From contig NC_023141.1 of assembly GCF_000511385.1 (NCBI RefSeq), positions 1-64,000 of the forward strand: a DNA stretch of 64,000 nucleotides. Reading direction: 5' to 3'. A model generated the notes under the pieces. That model ran no database searches, was not told the origin of the DNA, and worked only from the letters and a program-made list of their open reading frames with translations. How positions within the stretch are numbered: the stretch's first letter is position 1; each line of letters opens with the position of its first letter. This DNA is from Phaeobacter gallaeciensis DSM 26640 (GTDB lineage Bacteria; Pseudomonadota; Alphaproteobacteria; Rhodobacterales; Rhodobacteraceae). The position numbers were made by a program, and so were the translations under genes. Positions 24,805 through 34,044 of this stretch are shown in pieces.

Positions 24805-25667
24805 GTATTATATCCTCTCATAAAGTTCAGGATCGAGGCCATATCGCGGGCGGAATAACCTTCTGATTCCGCCCTTTCTAGGATGTCCAAGGTGCTTCGC
24901 CCCTGCGGCATGTCGGTTCCGAGTTTACGGGCCAGATCGACAGTGACTTCCATATCCTTGCGCGCAAGAGCCACGGTGAAGGTCACGTCATGCGCGGCCT
25001 CATCAAGATAAATCGGGCGGCGGTATTTCAGCATCGGCGCGCAGGCGGCAGAGGCCTCAATCACATCAAAGGCCGCGCCCGGTTCGATGCCTGCCGCCTC
25101 GGCCAGAGTCATCGCCTCGGCCAAGGTTTGATTGATACCGTGGATTAGTGCATTGACCGACAGCTTCATCACAGCGCCGCGTCCGGTTTCACCGAGGTAA
25201 ATTGTCTGCCTGCCCATGGCGTCAAAAAGCGCGGACAGTGTTGCGGCCACGTCCGGCGTGCAGCCTGCCATAATCAAAAGCTGCGCATCGGCGGCGGCCT
25301 GTGTTGCGCCAGAGACCGGCGCGTCGATGACACGGGCACCCGCTGGAGCCTGTTGCGCCAACCATGCGATGTGGTCCGGGCTCATCGTGCCCATTTCAAT
25401 GAAGGTGTCCGTCGATCCGGCAAAAAGGCCATCTTCGCCGGCGTGTACTGCCTTTGACGACGGATCGTCGGCCAGCATCGTGACGACGACATCCGCCGCG
25501 TCCGACAGCGTACGCGGGCTATCGGCCACGGCGCAGTTCAATTCGCTGGCCAAGGCTTCGGCCTTGTTGCGGGTGCGGTTCCACAGCGTTACGTCATGCC
25601 CCGACCGCGCCAGATTGCGCGCCATATGAGCGCCCATCCGGCCCAGCCCCGCGAACCCGACCCGCAT
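24801..25667 (-). CDS. 3-hydroxyisobutyrate dehydrogenase-family NAD(P) oxidoreductase
   Basis: The 288-aa protein has an N-terminal Rossmann motif (GFAGLGRMGAHMARNL), the substrate-binding DAPVSGATQAA segment, and the catalytic-type Lys in GRGAVMKLSVNALI. The family includes 3-hydroxyisobutyrate, tartronate-semialdehyde and related beta-hydroxyacid dehydrogenases; which substrate applies cannot be told. It overlaps ThuA by 4 nt and abuts the ABC ATPase, so all are co-transcribed. Confidence 0.85.
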   Translation of the reverse strand: MRVGFAGLGRMGAHMARNLARSGHDVTLWNRTRNKAEALASELNCAVADSPRTLSDAADVVVTMLADDPSSKAVHAGEDGLFAGSTDTFIEMGTMSPDHIAWLAQQAPAGARVIDAPVSGATQAAADAQLLIMAGCTPDVAATLSALFDAMGRQTIYLGETGRGAVMKLSVNALIHGINQTLAEAMTLAEAAGIEPGAAFDVIEASAACAPMLKYRRPIYLDEAAHDVTFTVALARKDMEVTVDLARKLGTDMPQGRSTLDILERAESEGYSARDMASILNFMRGYNT

Positions 25668-27196
25668 CAGGCTACCTTTTCGGTATTCAATCCGGAAATG
25701 GCTGCGATGAGGTTTTCTTCCGTCACTTCTTCAGAAGTGAAAGTCCGCATAATCCGACCCGAATACATTGCAACAATGCGGTCGGCCACGTGAAGAACCT
25801 CTGGCATTTCCGAACTGATCACGATCACCGCATAACCCTGTGCCGCCAGGTCACGAAGCAGGTTGTGAATCTCGGCTTTCGATCCAACGTCGATCCCGCG
25901 TGTTGGTTCATCGACAATAAGCACATTGGGGCGCATCGACAGCCATTTCCCGATGACGATCTTTTGTTGGTTGCCACCCGAGAGGTTACCTACGAGCTGT
26001 TTCCAACCCGGTGTCCTAATGTCGAGCTTGTCGCGATATTGGTCAAAGATCGCGATCTCGGCCCCGTCGGCGACGAAGGGGCCGGCCTTGAGATCATCAA
26101 CCTGAGGCAAGGTCATGTTGTCGCGGCAGTTCATGCCCAGCACCAATCCCTGGCCTTTGCGGTCTTCAGGCACAAGTGAGATACCCCGCTCAATAGCGTC
26201 ATGGGGCGATGTGATCGCCACCTCGGCACCATCCAAAAAGATGGAGCCGGATGTTGGGTTTCGTAAGCCAAACAGGGTTTCGGCGATTTCAGTGCGACCC
26301 GCGCCAACAAGGCCATAAAAGCCTACAACTTCTCCACGCCGCACTTCGAAATTGACATCTTCAAAAAGATTGCCACAGCTCAGTCCGCGCACTTCGAGCG
26401 CGACCTCGCCAAGCTCGTGATGGGCTTCGTTGCGGCTCAGGTCGAGCTTGCGGCCGATCATCATCTGCGTCACGTTTTCTTCGTTTGTGTCGGCGGTGTT
26501 GACGGTGCCCTGATATTGGCCGTCGCGTAGAACGCTGATGCGGTCAGTGATTTTGAAGATCTCTTCCATTCGGTGCGAAATGTAGGCGACGCCCACGCCT
26601 TGCTCCTGCAGGTCAGAAATAACCTCGAACAGAACCACTTTCTCTGCATCGGTGAGCGAGGCTGTCGGCTCGTCAAAGATCACAGCTTTGGCATCCACCG
26701 TCAGCGCCCGGGCGATTTCGACCATCTGCTGGTTGGCAATCGAAAGATCACCGACGCGGGTTTTGGCGTTGAAACCCACCTTCAGCTTTTCAAGGATCGC
26801 GTTCGTCTTTGCCTCAAGTTCGGCCCAGTCGACCAGCCCGAAACGCTTGCGCGGCAACTCTCCCAAGTAGATATTCTCGGCGACGCTCAACTCGTCTGCA
26901 AGGCTCAGTTCCTGATGGATGAACACGATGCCCTTTGCCTTGGCGTCCAGCGGGCCGGACATGACGACAGGTTGCTCTGCCACGATGATCTGACCTTCGT
27001 CAGGTTGGTGAATGCCGCCAAGCACCTTCATCAGCGTCGATTTTCCGGCGCCATTCTCGCCCATCAAGGCATGGACTTCGCCAGGCAGAATGGTCAGCGA
27101 GACGCCATCAAGGGCACGCACGCCGGGAAAAGTCTTTACGATTCCTTCCAATCGCAGAACCGGGGCGGGGGTCGCCCGATCAATAGTCTCGGTCAT
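25667..27196 (-). CDS. Sugar ABC transporter ATP-binding protein (CUT2 type)
   Basis: The 509-aa protein has two ABC domains in one chain, as in RbsA/MglA. The first has GENGAGKST (Walker A, about residues 46-54) and IFDEPTASLT. The second has a degenerate Walker A (GLVGAGRTE) but keeps NLSGGNQQK and LIVDEPTRGID. Both features are normal for the CUT2 family. It would power uptake of a monosaccharide or polyol through the two permeases encoded just upstream. It overlaps the permease gene by 4 nt. Confidence 0.93.
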   Translation of the reverse strand: MTETIDRATPAPVLRLEGIVKTFPGVRALDGVSLTILPGEVHALMGENGAGKSTLMKVLGGIHQPDEGQIIVAEQPVVMSGPLDAKAKGIVFIHQELSLADELSVAENIYLGELPRKRFGLVDWAELEAKTNAILEKLKVGFNAKTRVGDLSIANQQMVEIARALTVDAKAVIFDEPTASLTDAEKVVLFEVISDLQEQGVGVAYISHRMEEIFKITDRISVLRDGQYQGTVNTADTNEENVTQMMIGRKLDLSRNEAHHELGEVALEVRGLSCGNLFEDVNFEVRRGEVVGFYGLVGAGRTEIAETLFGLRNPTSGSIFLDGAEVAITSPHDAIERGISLVPEDRKGQGLVLGMNCRDNMTLPQVDDLKAGPFVADGAEIAIFDQYRDKLDIRTPGWKQLVGNLSGGNQQKIVIGKWLSMRPNVLIVDEPTRGIDVGSKAEIHNLLRDLAAQGYAVIVISSEMPEVLHVADRIVAMYSGRIMRTFTSEEVTEENLIAAISGLNTEKVA

Positions 27197-28194
27197 ACCT
27201 TCAACTCCTCTTTGCCTTTCACGTTCAACTGACGATCAAGAAACAGCACGGCGATCAGGATCAGACCGATCACAAGGTTCACGGTGGATGTGTCAGCGCC
27301 TATATGGGCAAGGCCCTTGCGCAAGAGCTGGATCGCGATCACGCCCCCGAATGTCGAGACGATCGAGCCTGCCCCGCCAGTCAGCTTGGTGCCACCCAGA
27401 ACGACGGCAGTGATCACCCACAACTCGTAAAGCTGGCCGTCATTGGGGTTCACCGATCCGGATTCCGAATAGAACACGACGGCAGATAGCGCCGCCAGAA
27501 ATCCGATAATCATGAAGTTGATCATCATGTGAGGGCCGACGCGGATCCCCGCATTGACCGCCGCCTCGCGGTTGTTGCCGATGGCATAAGCGTTGCGGCC
27601 ATGCACCGTGCGGTTCATCAGGAACCAGATCGCCACGGTGACGACCAGTAGGAACCAGGTCGCCGTGTGGAGGCCAAGGAATTGTGCCTCTGCAAAATCA
27701 ACCAATGTCCAGTTGAGATGGCTTGTCGGCTGCTCGCCGTTGTACATGAAGACTAGCCCGCGATAGCCCAACATGGACCCAAGCGTCACGATAAAGGCAT
27801 CTACCCCGGTCTTCCACACGATCAATCCATTGATCGCGCCGAGAACGAGACCAGTCAGGAGCGCGAGGCCCCAGGCCACGGGAATGACCCAGTTTCCAAG
27901 GCCCGCGAACATCGTCCAAGTCATCGAATCCAGCAGGATAATGGCGCAAATCGCGTAGATCGCCCCGACCGAGAGATCGATGTTGCCGTTGACCATGACA
28001 ATGGTCATCCCCATGGCGATGATCCCGATCGGTGCCGATTGTTTAAGCAACAGCAGCATGTTGTCGGCGTCCATGAAGGCCTTGTCACTGACCGAGAAGA
28101 ACTCGCCGGCGACCGAGAAGAAGATCAGCTCAAGGACGATGAAGCCCCAGATGGCGCCACCCGCCAGGTATTTCGAGAGTTTTCCAGCTTGCAT
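27193..28194 (-). CDS. Sugar ABC transporter permease
   Basis: The 333-aa membrane protein has several hydrophobic helices and the CUT2-permease pattern (MAMGMTIVMVNGNIDLSVGA-like segment near residue 60, AIYAICAIILLD, and GGAGSIVSTFGGV near the C-terminus). It forms the channel with the other permease. It lies 12 bp after that permease gene and overlaps the ATPase gene by 4 nt. Confidence 0.9.
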   Translation of the reverse strand: MQAGKLSKYLAGGAIWGFIVLELIFFSVAGEFFSVSDKAFMDADNMLLLLKQSAPIGIIAMGMTIVMVNGNIDLSVGAIYAICAIILLDSMTWTMFAGLGNWVIPVAWGLALLTGLVLGAINGLIVWKTGVDAFIVTLGSMLGYRGLVFMYNGEQPTSHLNWTLVDFAEAQFLGLHTATWFLLVVTVAIWFLMNRTVHGRNAYAIGNNREAAVNAGIRVGPHMMINFMIIGFLAALSAVVFYSESGSVNPNDGQLYELWVITAVVLGGTKLTGGAGSIVSTFGGVIAIQLLRKGLAHIGADTSTVNLVIGLILIAVLFLDRQLNVKGKEELKV

Positions 28195-28206
28195 GTTCTT
28201 CCCCCC

Positions 28207-29181
28207 TTACGCGATCGGCGACATGAGCTTGCCGCGCTTGGCTGCAATATCGAGCCAGACTGCAAGGATGATGATGATCCAGGTCACAACGTACTGAACC
28301 GAGAAGTCGAGCCCGACCAGCAAAAGGCCATTCTGAATAAATCCAAGGATCAGAACGCCGATCACTGTCTTGAAGATCGTCCCCGATCCACCCAGCAGCG
28401 ACGCACCGCCAAGAATGACAGCGGCCAACACTTCAAGTTCCAGACCCTGCCCGACGGTGTTTTGTGATCCCATAGATCGGCTCGCCTGAATCAGGCCTGC
28501 AGTCGCCACGCAAAGCGAAGACATAATATAGCAGAGAAAAACGACGCGTGCGCGCCGGATCCCTGAAAAGGTCGCCGCCGTACCGTTGCCGCCCACCGCG
28601 TACACCTTTCGCCCGAAAGGCGTCTTGGCCAAGATGATCCCCAGCAAAGCCGCCAGCCCGATGAATATCAGAATAGGCGTCTGAATTCCGAGGATGTTGC
28701 CCTGCCCGAAGATGGCAAACCAGGTCCCTTCCTTGTCAGCGATATCCATGTTCTTGCCGCCTGAATAGGTCAGCGTCAGCCCGTGGATGGCCGACAGCAT
28801 ACCCAATGTCACAATCAGGGAATTGAGCTTGAGATAGCCGACAAGGATCCCGATGAGCGCCCCTAGGCAGAGCGTCATCGCGAACATTGCAGGGATCGCA
28901 AGGGTCGGACCCAGCTTGTCGTGAAGATCAAGAACAACGATGGTCGAGAATGACATCATTGACCCGACAGAGAGGTCCAGATTGCCGCTGATCACGACGA
29001 AGGTGACTCCCAAGGCCATCACCCCCAGAATTGCCGAGGACCTGACAACGTTCTCGAAATTGTCGAGAGTCAGGAATTTCGGGTTGGCAATTGTGAATCC
29101 GATTATGAAAAGTGCGAAGGCGATCAGGATGCCCTGCTTCGCCAGCAGCTTTCCGATATCCTGCTTCGTTAACTCCGCCAT
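28207..29181 (-). CDS. Sugar ABC transporter permease
   Basis: The 324-aa membrane protein has the same CUT2 permease features (VISGNLDLSVGSMMSF, LGGASLLGGSGTIFKTVIGV). Start 29181 was chosen because GGGAGGGA lies just upstream; an in-frame ATG at 29205 is less well placed. Two different permeases suggest a heterodimeric channel. Confidence 0.9.
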   Translation of the reverse strand: MAELTKQDIGKLLAKQGILIAFALFIIGFTIANPKFLTLDNFENVVRSSAILGVMALGVTFVVISGNLDLSVGSMMSFSTIVVLDLHDKLGPTLAIPAMFAMTLCLGALIGILVGYLKLNSLIVTLGMLSAIHGLTLTYSGGKNMDIADKEGTWFAIFGQGNILGIQTPILIFIGLAALLGIILAKTPFGRKVYAVGGNGTAATFSGIRRARVVFLCYIMSSLCVATAGLIQASRSMGSQNTVGQGLELEVLAAVILGGASLLGGSGTIFKTVIGVLILGFIQNGLLLVGLDFSVQYVVTWIIIILAVWLDIAAKRGKLMSPIA

Positions 29182-29256
29182 AGTTCCCTCCCTAAAGCCG
29201 CACATGGCTGTCTTTCTCTTGTCCTATCCGTCGGCGGCCCACCACCGTACCGTGGG

Positions 29257-30048
29257 TCAAACTAACGTCATGCCCCCATCGATCATAACGATCTGGCCAG
29301 TCATGTAGTCACTATCCGGCGCAGCTAAATAGGTGGTCGTCCCGGTGATATCCTTTGGCTTGGCCACCCGGCCCTTCAGGATCTCGGCTGAAAACTCTTC
29401 CATCGCCTGTCCTGGCCGCTCAGCTGCTCCTATGTCCATCAGGTCCTGATCGACCTGCTCCCACATTTCGGTGTCAACAACACCGGGCGCAAAACCGGTT
29501 ACGGTGATGTTATGTTTCGCCAGATCCCGTGCGCCAGATTGCGTCAGCGCAACAACGCCAAACTTTGAAGCGCAATAGGGGGCTACGTTGTCAAAGCCTT
29601 GCCGCGACGCGATCGAGGCGGTGTTGATGATCTTTCCGAATGTACCCTGACGGATAAACTGTTTTGCAGCTTCCTGCATCCCGATGAGACAGCCAAGACC
29701 ATTCACATCATTGATAAAGCGCCAGTTTTCTTCGGTCACATCGAGGAAATTCATCGGCTTGTTGACGCCGGCATTGTTGAACTTCACATCCAACTTTCCA
29801 AACATCGCGACTGTATGTTCAATCATGTCGCGGACAGCTTCGCGATCTGTCACATCAACTTGGACATGCGTCACCCGGCTTTCGCTGTGAGCTGACCGGT
29901 TCAGGTCCGCGATCTCCGCAACCTTCTTGCCATTTATGTCTGCGAAACAAACGCTGGCGCCCTCGTCCAACAGCGCCTCTCCAATAGCGCGTCCAATACC
30001 TTGTGCAGCACCGGTCACAATGCACGACCGACCAGAGACTCGACCCAT
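29257..30048 (-). CDS. SDR-family oxidoreductase
   Basis: The 263-aa protein is a classical short-chain dehydrogenase: TGAAQGIGRAIGEA for NAD(P) binding, NNAGVNKP, the catalytic Ser in INTASIASRQG and the YCASK Tyr-Lys pair, with a C-terminal TGQIVMIDGGMTLV. It probably oxidises a hydroxyl of the imported sugar or polyol. It lies downstream of the binding-protein gene after a strong hairpin and is related to the SDR at 33170 in the divergent operon. Confidence 0.88.
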   Translation of the reverse strand: MGRVSGRSCIVTGAAQGIGRAIGEALLDEGASVCFADINGKKVAEIADLNRSAHSESRVTHVQVDVTDREAVRDMIEHTVAMFGKLDVKFNNAGVNKPMNFLDVTEENWRFINDVNGLGCLIGMQEAAKQFIRQGTFGKIINTASIASRQGFDNVAPYCASKFGVVALTQSGARDLAKHNITVTGFAPGVVDTEMWEQVDQDLMDIGAAERPGQAMEEFSAEILKGRVAKPKDITGTTTYLAAPDSDYMTGQIVMIDGGMTLV

Positions 30049-30100
30049 CGGTCTTCTCCCGTTCTTGTATAAATTGTCGGAAACCGACCAGAGGTAGGAA

Positions 30101-30118
30101 GGGGGGCCGAAGCCCCCC
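30101..30118 (-). terminator. Intercistronic hairpin after the binding-protein gene
   Basis: GGGGGGCTTCGGCCCCCC on the minus strand, between the binding-protein gene and the SDR gene. Such hairpins often allow more binding protein than transporter to be made; that role is inferred. Confidence 0.65.
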
Positions 30119-30134
30119 GCCCGAAAGTCTGGTC

Positions 30135-31091
30135 TTAGAAGACGGGCTTGGTGAAGTCACCCATGTTGTCCTGAGTGATCTTCGGCGTGTCGAAGTAGTT
30201 CAGGAACGGCAGTTCTTCACCGTTGAGCAGGTCAATCGCGGACTTCAGCGCGGCTTCAGCGTCATCAACAGGTGACTGGTAGATCGAACCCCAGTAGGTG
30301 CCTGCGGCCATTGCTTCATAGCCAACAGCGAAGTTGGTGGCGCCGACAAAAGTAATGCCCTCGCGACCAGCAGCCACCGCAGCGTTCATTGCGCCAACAC
30401 CCATGTTGTCATCGCCGGAATAGACGCCGTCGATGTCGTCATACTTGACGAGGAAGGCTTCCATGACCTGCTGCGACTTTTCGCGGTTCCAGTCGCCTGG
30501 CTGCTCGTCGATCTGCTCAACGTTGGGGCAGACTTCGGGCAGACGGTCGTTGAAGCCCTTCGCGCGCTCAATGGCGGTCGTGTAGCCCGGCTGGCCAGTG
30601 ATGTGAACGACCTTGGCTTCGTTCTCGATACCCAATGCCTTGAAGCGATCACACATGATTTCGGCAGAGCGTGAGCCTTGTGTGATGTTGTCAGGGCCAG
30701 AGAACGTCGCGACGAACGGGAAACCGGCTTCGGCGATGTTCGAATTGGTCACGACAACCGGAATGTCAGCCTGATGAGCCTTGCGGACGGCAGGGATCAC
30801 CGCTTCGCCGTTTGTTGGCCAGATGATGATCGCGTCAACTTCCTGTTGGATCAGGTCTTCCATCTGAGCGATCTGGCGGGCAACGTCACCACCTGCGTCC
30901 AGGACGACGACTTCGACGTCTGCGTTGGCTTCTGCGGCTGCGATAAAGGCTTTTTCGTACGTGGTCTGGTAGCTGTCGACCCCCACGTTGTTTTGCGTGA
31001 TGCCGATCGTCATGGTTTCGGCTGCGGCCATTCCGGCGACGGTCATTGCCGCCGTTGCTGTCGTGGCCGCAAGAATTCTACGAAGTTTCAT
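30135..31091 (-). CDS. Periplasmic sugar-binding protein of the ABC transporter
   Basis: The 318-aa protein starts with a signal peptide (MKLRRILAATTATAAMTVAG, cleavage near AMAAAE) and then shows a periplasmic-binding-protein fold of the ribose/galactose type (TIGITQNNVGVDSYQTTYEK, IIIWPTNGEAVIPAVRKA, GVYSGDDNMGVGAMNA). It is first in the minus-strand operon, facing the regulator gene across 215 bp. The sugar is unknown. Confidence 0.92.
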   Translation of the reverse strand: MKLRRILAATTATAAMTVAGMAAAETMTIGITQNNVGVDSYQTTYEKAFIAAAEANADVEVVVLDAGGDVARQIAQMEDLIQQEVDAIIIWPTNGEAVIPAVRKAHQADIPVVVTNSNIAEAGFPFVATFSGPDNITQGSRSAEIMCDRFKALGIENEAKVVHITGQPGYTTAIERAKGFNDRLPEVCPNVEQIDEQPGDWNREKSQQVMEAFLVKYDDIDGVYSGDDNMGVGAMNAAVAAGREGITFVGATNFAVGYEAMAAGTYWGSIYQSPVDDAEAALKSAIDLLNGEELPFLNYFDTPKITQDNMGDFTKPVF

Positions 31092-31306
31092 TTTGGCTTC
31101 CTCCCAAGGAACTTGTCTAAGTTCAATTCATTCGACTCCCGCCTCCTGCTGGGAATCATTGTCCGGTGGACTGAAGATACCCTGTGAGTTTGCCGGAAAT
31201 GCCGCGCCACGAAATATATCCACTTTGATAATTTTACTATTCGATTTGGATATTTCTGAGATACTTCTTGGCTACCCACTTTCGCATCTTACGGAGGCAA
31301 TCACCG
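31092..31306. promoter_or_regulatory. Divergent promoter region of the two catabolic operons
   Basis: This A+T-rich region separates the binding-protein gene from the regulator gene. An imperfect inverted repeat, GAAATATATCCA (31211-31222) and TGGATATTTC (31247-31256), is a candidate operator for the adjacent regulator. Confidence 0.5.
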
Positions 31307-33151
31307 ATGGGCAAATCCGATTCGTCCAAAAAGGATATTTCAGTCGGCAAGCGCACAGCACAGTCGTCACAGTCAGCGAGAAAGAAAAAGCTTATTCCTA
31401 TGAATGCGATGAGCAGAGGTTATTCAGCCCGGTTCACCCCTCCGAGGGCCAAGACCGAGATGCTTCAGATCATCACCTTTCTTGAGGAGCTGGGCGACGA
31501 GTTGGAGGATACGGTGGAGCTTTCTGCACCGAATCCGAACCTGCGAATGACCTTTCTCTTGCTGCGCGGGCACCTCGAGGGGCGTGTAGTCACTGCCACC
31601 GCTCTGATCGGTGCTAGCCGTGTGCCATACGCCACTGCGAACCGTCGCCTGAAGGAAATGCTCGAGGCGGGCCTGATCGAACAGCGCCCTCGCACCAAGA
31701 CCGGAAAGAGCTTTTCTTTGCACCCGAGCGAAGCGCTGATGGAGCAATGGAAACAGCTTTCGAGCCGCGTTGCCCGACTGGCTGTTGGCCATTTCGGCGT
31801 TAGACATAAGCCGGGCGGCGATACCAGAGATTACTACTTTGGCGAATCCTATATGAGCGCCAAGTCAATCCCACCGCTTCAGGTTCTGTCTGAACCCCTG
31901 AAGCTGGCGGGCGGTTTGCGGGTGCTGGTTCATGGTGACCCAACCTTCATGGTTATGGATAATCTCAAGCGACAGTTTGAACAGTCAATCGGCGCACAGA
32001 TTCATCAACGCGCATTTTCCATCGACCGCCTACACGAGGAAGCCGTTCGTAATGCTGAACGCAAGGCAAGTAGGTATGACATTATCGCGGTGGACCTCCC
32101 CTGGGTTGGCGAATTTGCAGAGCGCCAAATTCTGATGCCTCTGGACGACGCGATGGATGTTGCGCGTCTCGACCCTGCCGATTTTCACACCGCTGGCTGG
32201 CAGGCTGCGCATTGGGGCGGTAGGCCCTATGGCGTGCCAGCGCAGACAACGCCGGAGCTTCTGTTCTACCGCAAGGATCTGTTTGCGGCAGCCGGGTTGG
32301 AGCCGCCAGCGACGACCGACGCGCTTTTGGCTGCGGCAAAGGCTTTGCACGATCCCCAAAGCGGCCAACACGGAATTGCCTGGAATGCTGCGCGTGGGAC
32401 AGCTCTTGGACATACTGTTCTGATGACGCTTGCCGACTTCGGCCAGCCGGTCTTCGATCTGCCACCTATCGCAGGCGGCTTTGCCACGGACCATCTGGCG
32501 GACGGACACTATAAAGTCACGATCGACACCGATGAAGGCCTGCGCGCCGCTGAATTTTTGCTGGAACTTCTAAAGTACTCACCACCCGATATCTTGTCGA
32601 TGTCTTGGTATGAACGCGTGCGACCCTACGCGGCGGGCCGTATCGCAATGGCTTATGGCTATACGCTGCTCGCCCCGTATTTCGAACTGGACGAGGACTC
32701 ACCCGCTAACGGACAGACGGGCTATCTGCCTCATCCCGCAGGACCCGGTGCCAGCCCGATTGCGCCTGTTGGCGGCTATATCATGGGCATTCCTGCCAAT
32801 CTGCCGCCCGACCGTGTGCCCGCGGCCGTGGAGGCGCTGCGCGTCTTTACCTCTCCCGAGGCACAGAAACTCTACGTGCAAAACGGCAGCCGGACCAATC
32901 CTCGCTACTCGGTAGGCGCTGACCCGGATGTGCGCCGGCTGTCGGCGGTCTTCGAAGCAGTCGATGCAATGTCGTGGCGCGACGAGCTGCAATTCTGGCC
33001 GCGTCCACCTGTGCCTGAGATCGCCGAAATCATCCAGATCTGCGGTGAGGAATTCCACGACATGCTGCGCGGTTTGATCACACCGTCAGACACATTGCGT
33101 CGTGCCCAGGAGCGCGCGGACGCAGTCATCAAAAAACACAGGTCTACGTGA
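31307..33151 (+). CDS. Winged-helix regulator fused to a solute-binding-protein domain
   Basis: The 614-aa protein has no signal peptide. After a basic N-terminus, residues of about 45-150 form a MarR/winged-helix-like domain (LLLRGHLEGRVVTATALIGASRVPYATANRRLKEMLEAGLIEQ region). From about 195 onward it resembles a family 1 extracellular solute-binding protein (LRVLVHGDPTFMVMDNLKRQ, PYGVPAQTTPELLFYRKDLF, GRIAMAYGYT). It is most simply read as a cytoplasmic sugar sensor controlling both operons. GGAGG lies 9 bp before ATG 31307. The ligand is unknown. Confidence 0.8.
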   Translation: MGKSDSSKKDISVGKRTAQSSQSARKKKLIPMNAMSRGYSARFTPPRAKTEMLQIITFLEELGDELEDTVELSAPNPNLRMTFLLLRGHLEGRVVTATALIGASRVPYATANRRLKEMLEAGLIEQRPRTKTGKSFSLHPSEALMEQWKQLSSRVARLAVGHFGVRHKPGGDTRDYYFGESYMSAKSIPPLQVLSEPLKLAGGLRVLVHGDPTFMVMDNLKRQFEQSIGAQIHQRAFSIDRLHEEAVRNAERKASRYDIIAVDLPWVGEFAERQILMPLDDAMDVARLDPADFHTAGWQAAHWGGRPYGVPAQTTPELLFYRKDLFAAAGLEPPATTDALLAAAKALHDPQSGQHGIAWNAARGTALGHTVLMTLADFGQPVFDLPPIAGGFATDHLADGHYKVTIDTDEGLRAAEFLLELLKYSPPDILSMSWYERVRPYAAGRIAMAYGYTLLAPYFELDEDSPANGQTGYLPHPAGPGASPIAPVGGYIMGIPANLPPDRVPAAVEALRVFTSPEAQKLYVQNGSRTNPRYSVGADPDVRRLSAVFEAVDAMSWRDELQFWPRPPVPEIAEIIQICGEEFHDMLRGLITPSDTLRRAQERADAVIKKHRST

Positions 33152-33169
33152 CATTAGGAGGAGACAACC

Positions 33170-33979
33170 ATGGACCCCAACCGCCTCAAAGGTAAAAACA
33201 TTCTTATCACCGGTGCCGCCCGCGGCATGGGCCAGGCCAACGCCGAAAGCTTTGCCGCCCAAGGCGCGAATGTCTGTCTGGGCGATCTAGACGGCGACGA
33301 GGCGCAGAAGGTTGCCGATGCGATCAATGCAGCGGGTAACGGCAAGGCGATCGCCGTCAGAATGGATGTCACCAAGCGCGAAGACAACGCTGCCGCCGTG
33401 GCAGCCACGGTAGAGGCCTTCGGGTCGATCAACGTGGGTCTGTTTAATGCCGGTCTGAACAAACCTCGGTTCTTCATGGATATAGATGAGGACAACTGGG
33501 ACATGATCATGAACGTCAACACCAAGGCGATGTGGCTGGGCATGCAGGAAGTGGCCCGCCAGATGATCGCCCAAGGCCCAATGGACGATCACCCCTACAA
33601 GCTGATCAATGTCGGCTCTATTGCGTCGAAAAAACCGCTGGTTGATGTGACGGTCTACTGCACCTCCAAATACGGCTGCCTGGCGCTGACGGAGTGTGGC
33701 GCTCTGGGGCTGGCAGAGCACAATATCACAGTTAATGGCTATGCGCCGGGCGTGGTGGTCACACCGCTGTGGGAACAGCTGGATAAGGATCTGGTCGAGA
33801 TCGGCTTTAAGGAGCGCGAAGGCCAAGCCTATGAAGACATCGTCGACAGCGCCCTTGTGATCAAGCGCGTGTCCTACCCGAAAGATATCGTGGGCACCGC
33901 GTCTTTCCTCGCCTCTGACGACAGCGATTACATGACCGGTCAGATGATCTCAATCGATGGCGGTTGGGCCACGACGTAA
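33170..33979 (+). CDS. SDR-family oxidoreductase
   Basis: The 269-aa protein has TGAARGMGQANAES for the cofactor, NAGLNKP, a catalytic Ser in VGSIASKKP, the YCTSK Tyr-Lys pair, and a C-terminal TGQMISIDGGWA. It resembles the SDR at 29257 (shared NAGxNKP and overall layout) but is a distinct gene. GGAGG lies 7 bp upstream, and it follows the regulator by 18 bp. Confidence 0.88.
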   Translation: MDPNRLKGKNILITGAARGMGQANAESFAAQGANVCLGDLDGDEAQKVADAINAAGNGKAIAVRMDVTKREDNAAAVAATVEAFGSINVGLFNAGLNKPRFFMDIDEDNWDMIMNVNTKAMWLGMQEVARQMIAQGPMDDHPYKLINVGSIASKKPLVDVTVYCTSKYGCLALTECGALGLAEHNITVNGYAPGVVVTPLWEQLDKDLVEIGFKEREGQAYEDIVDSALVIKRVSYPKDIVGTASFLASDDSDYMTGQMISIDGGWATT

Positions 33980-34044
33980 CACGCTGAAACAACAATTTTC
34001 ACCATTGAAACGGGTGCCAACACACGCACCCGAAGGAGAACAAC

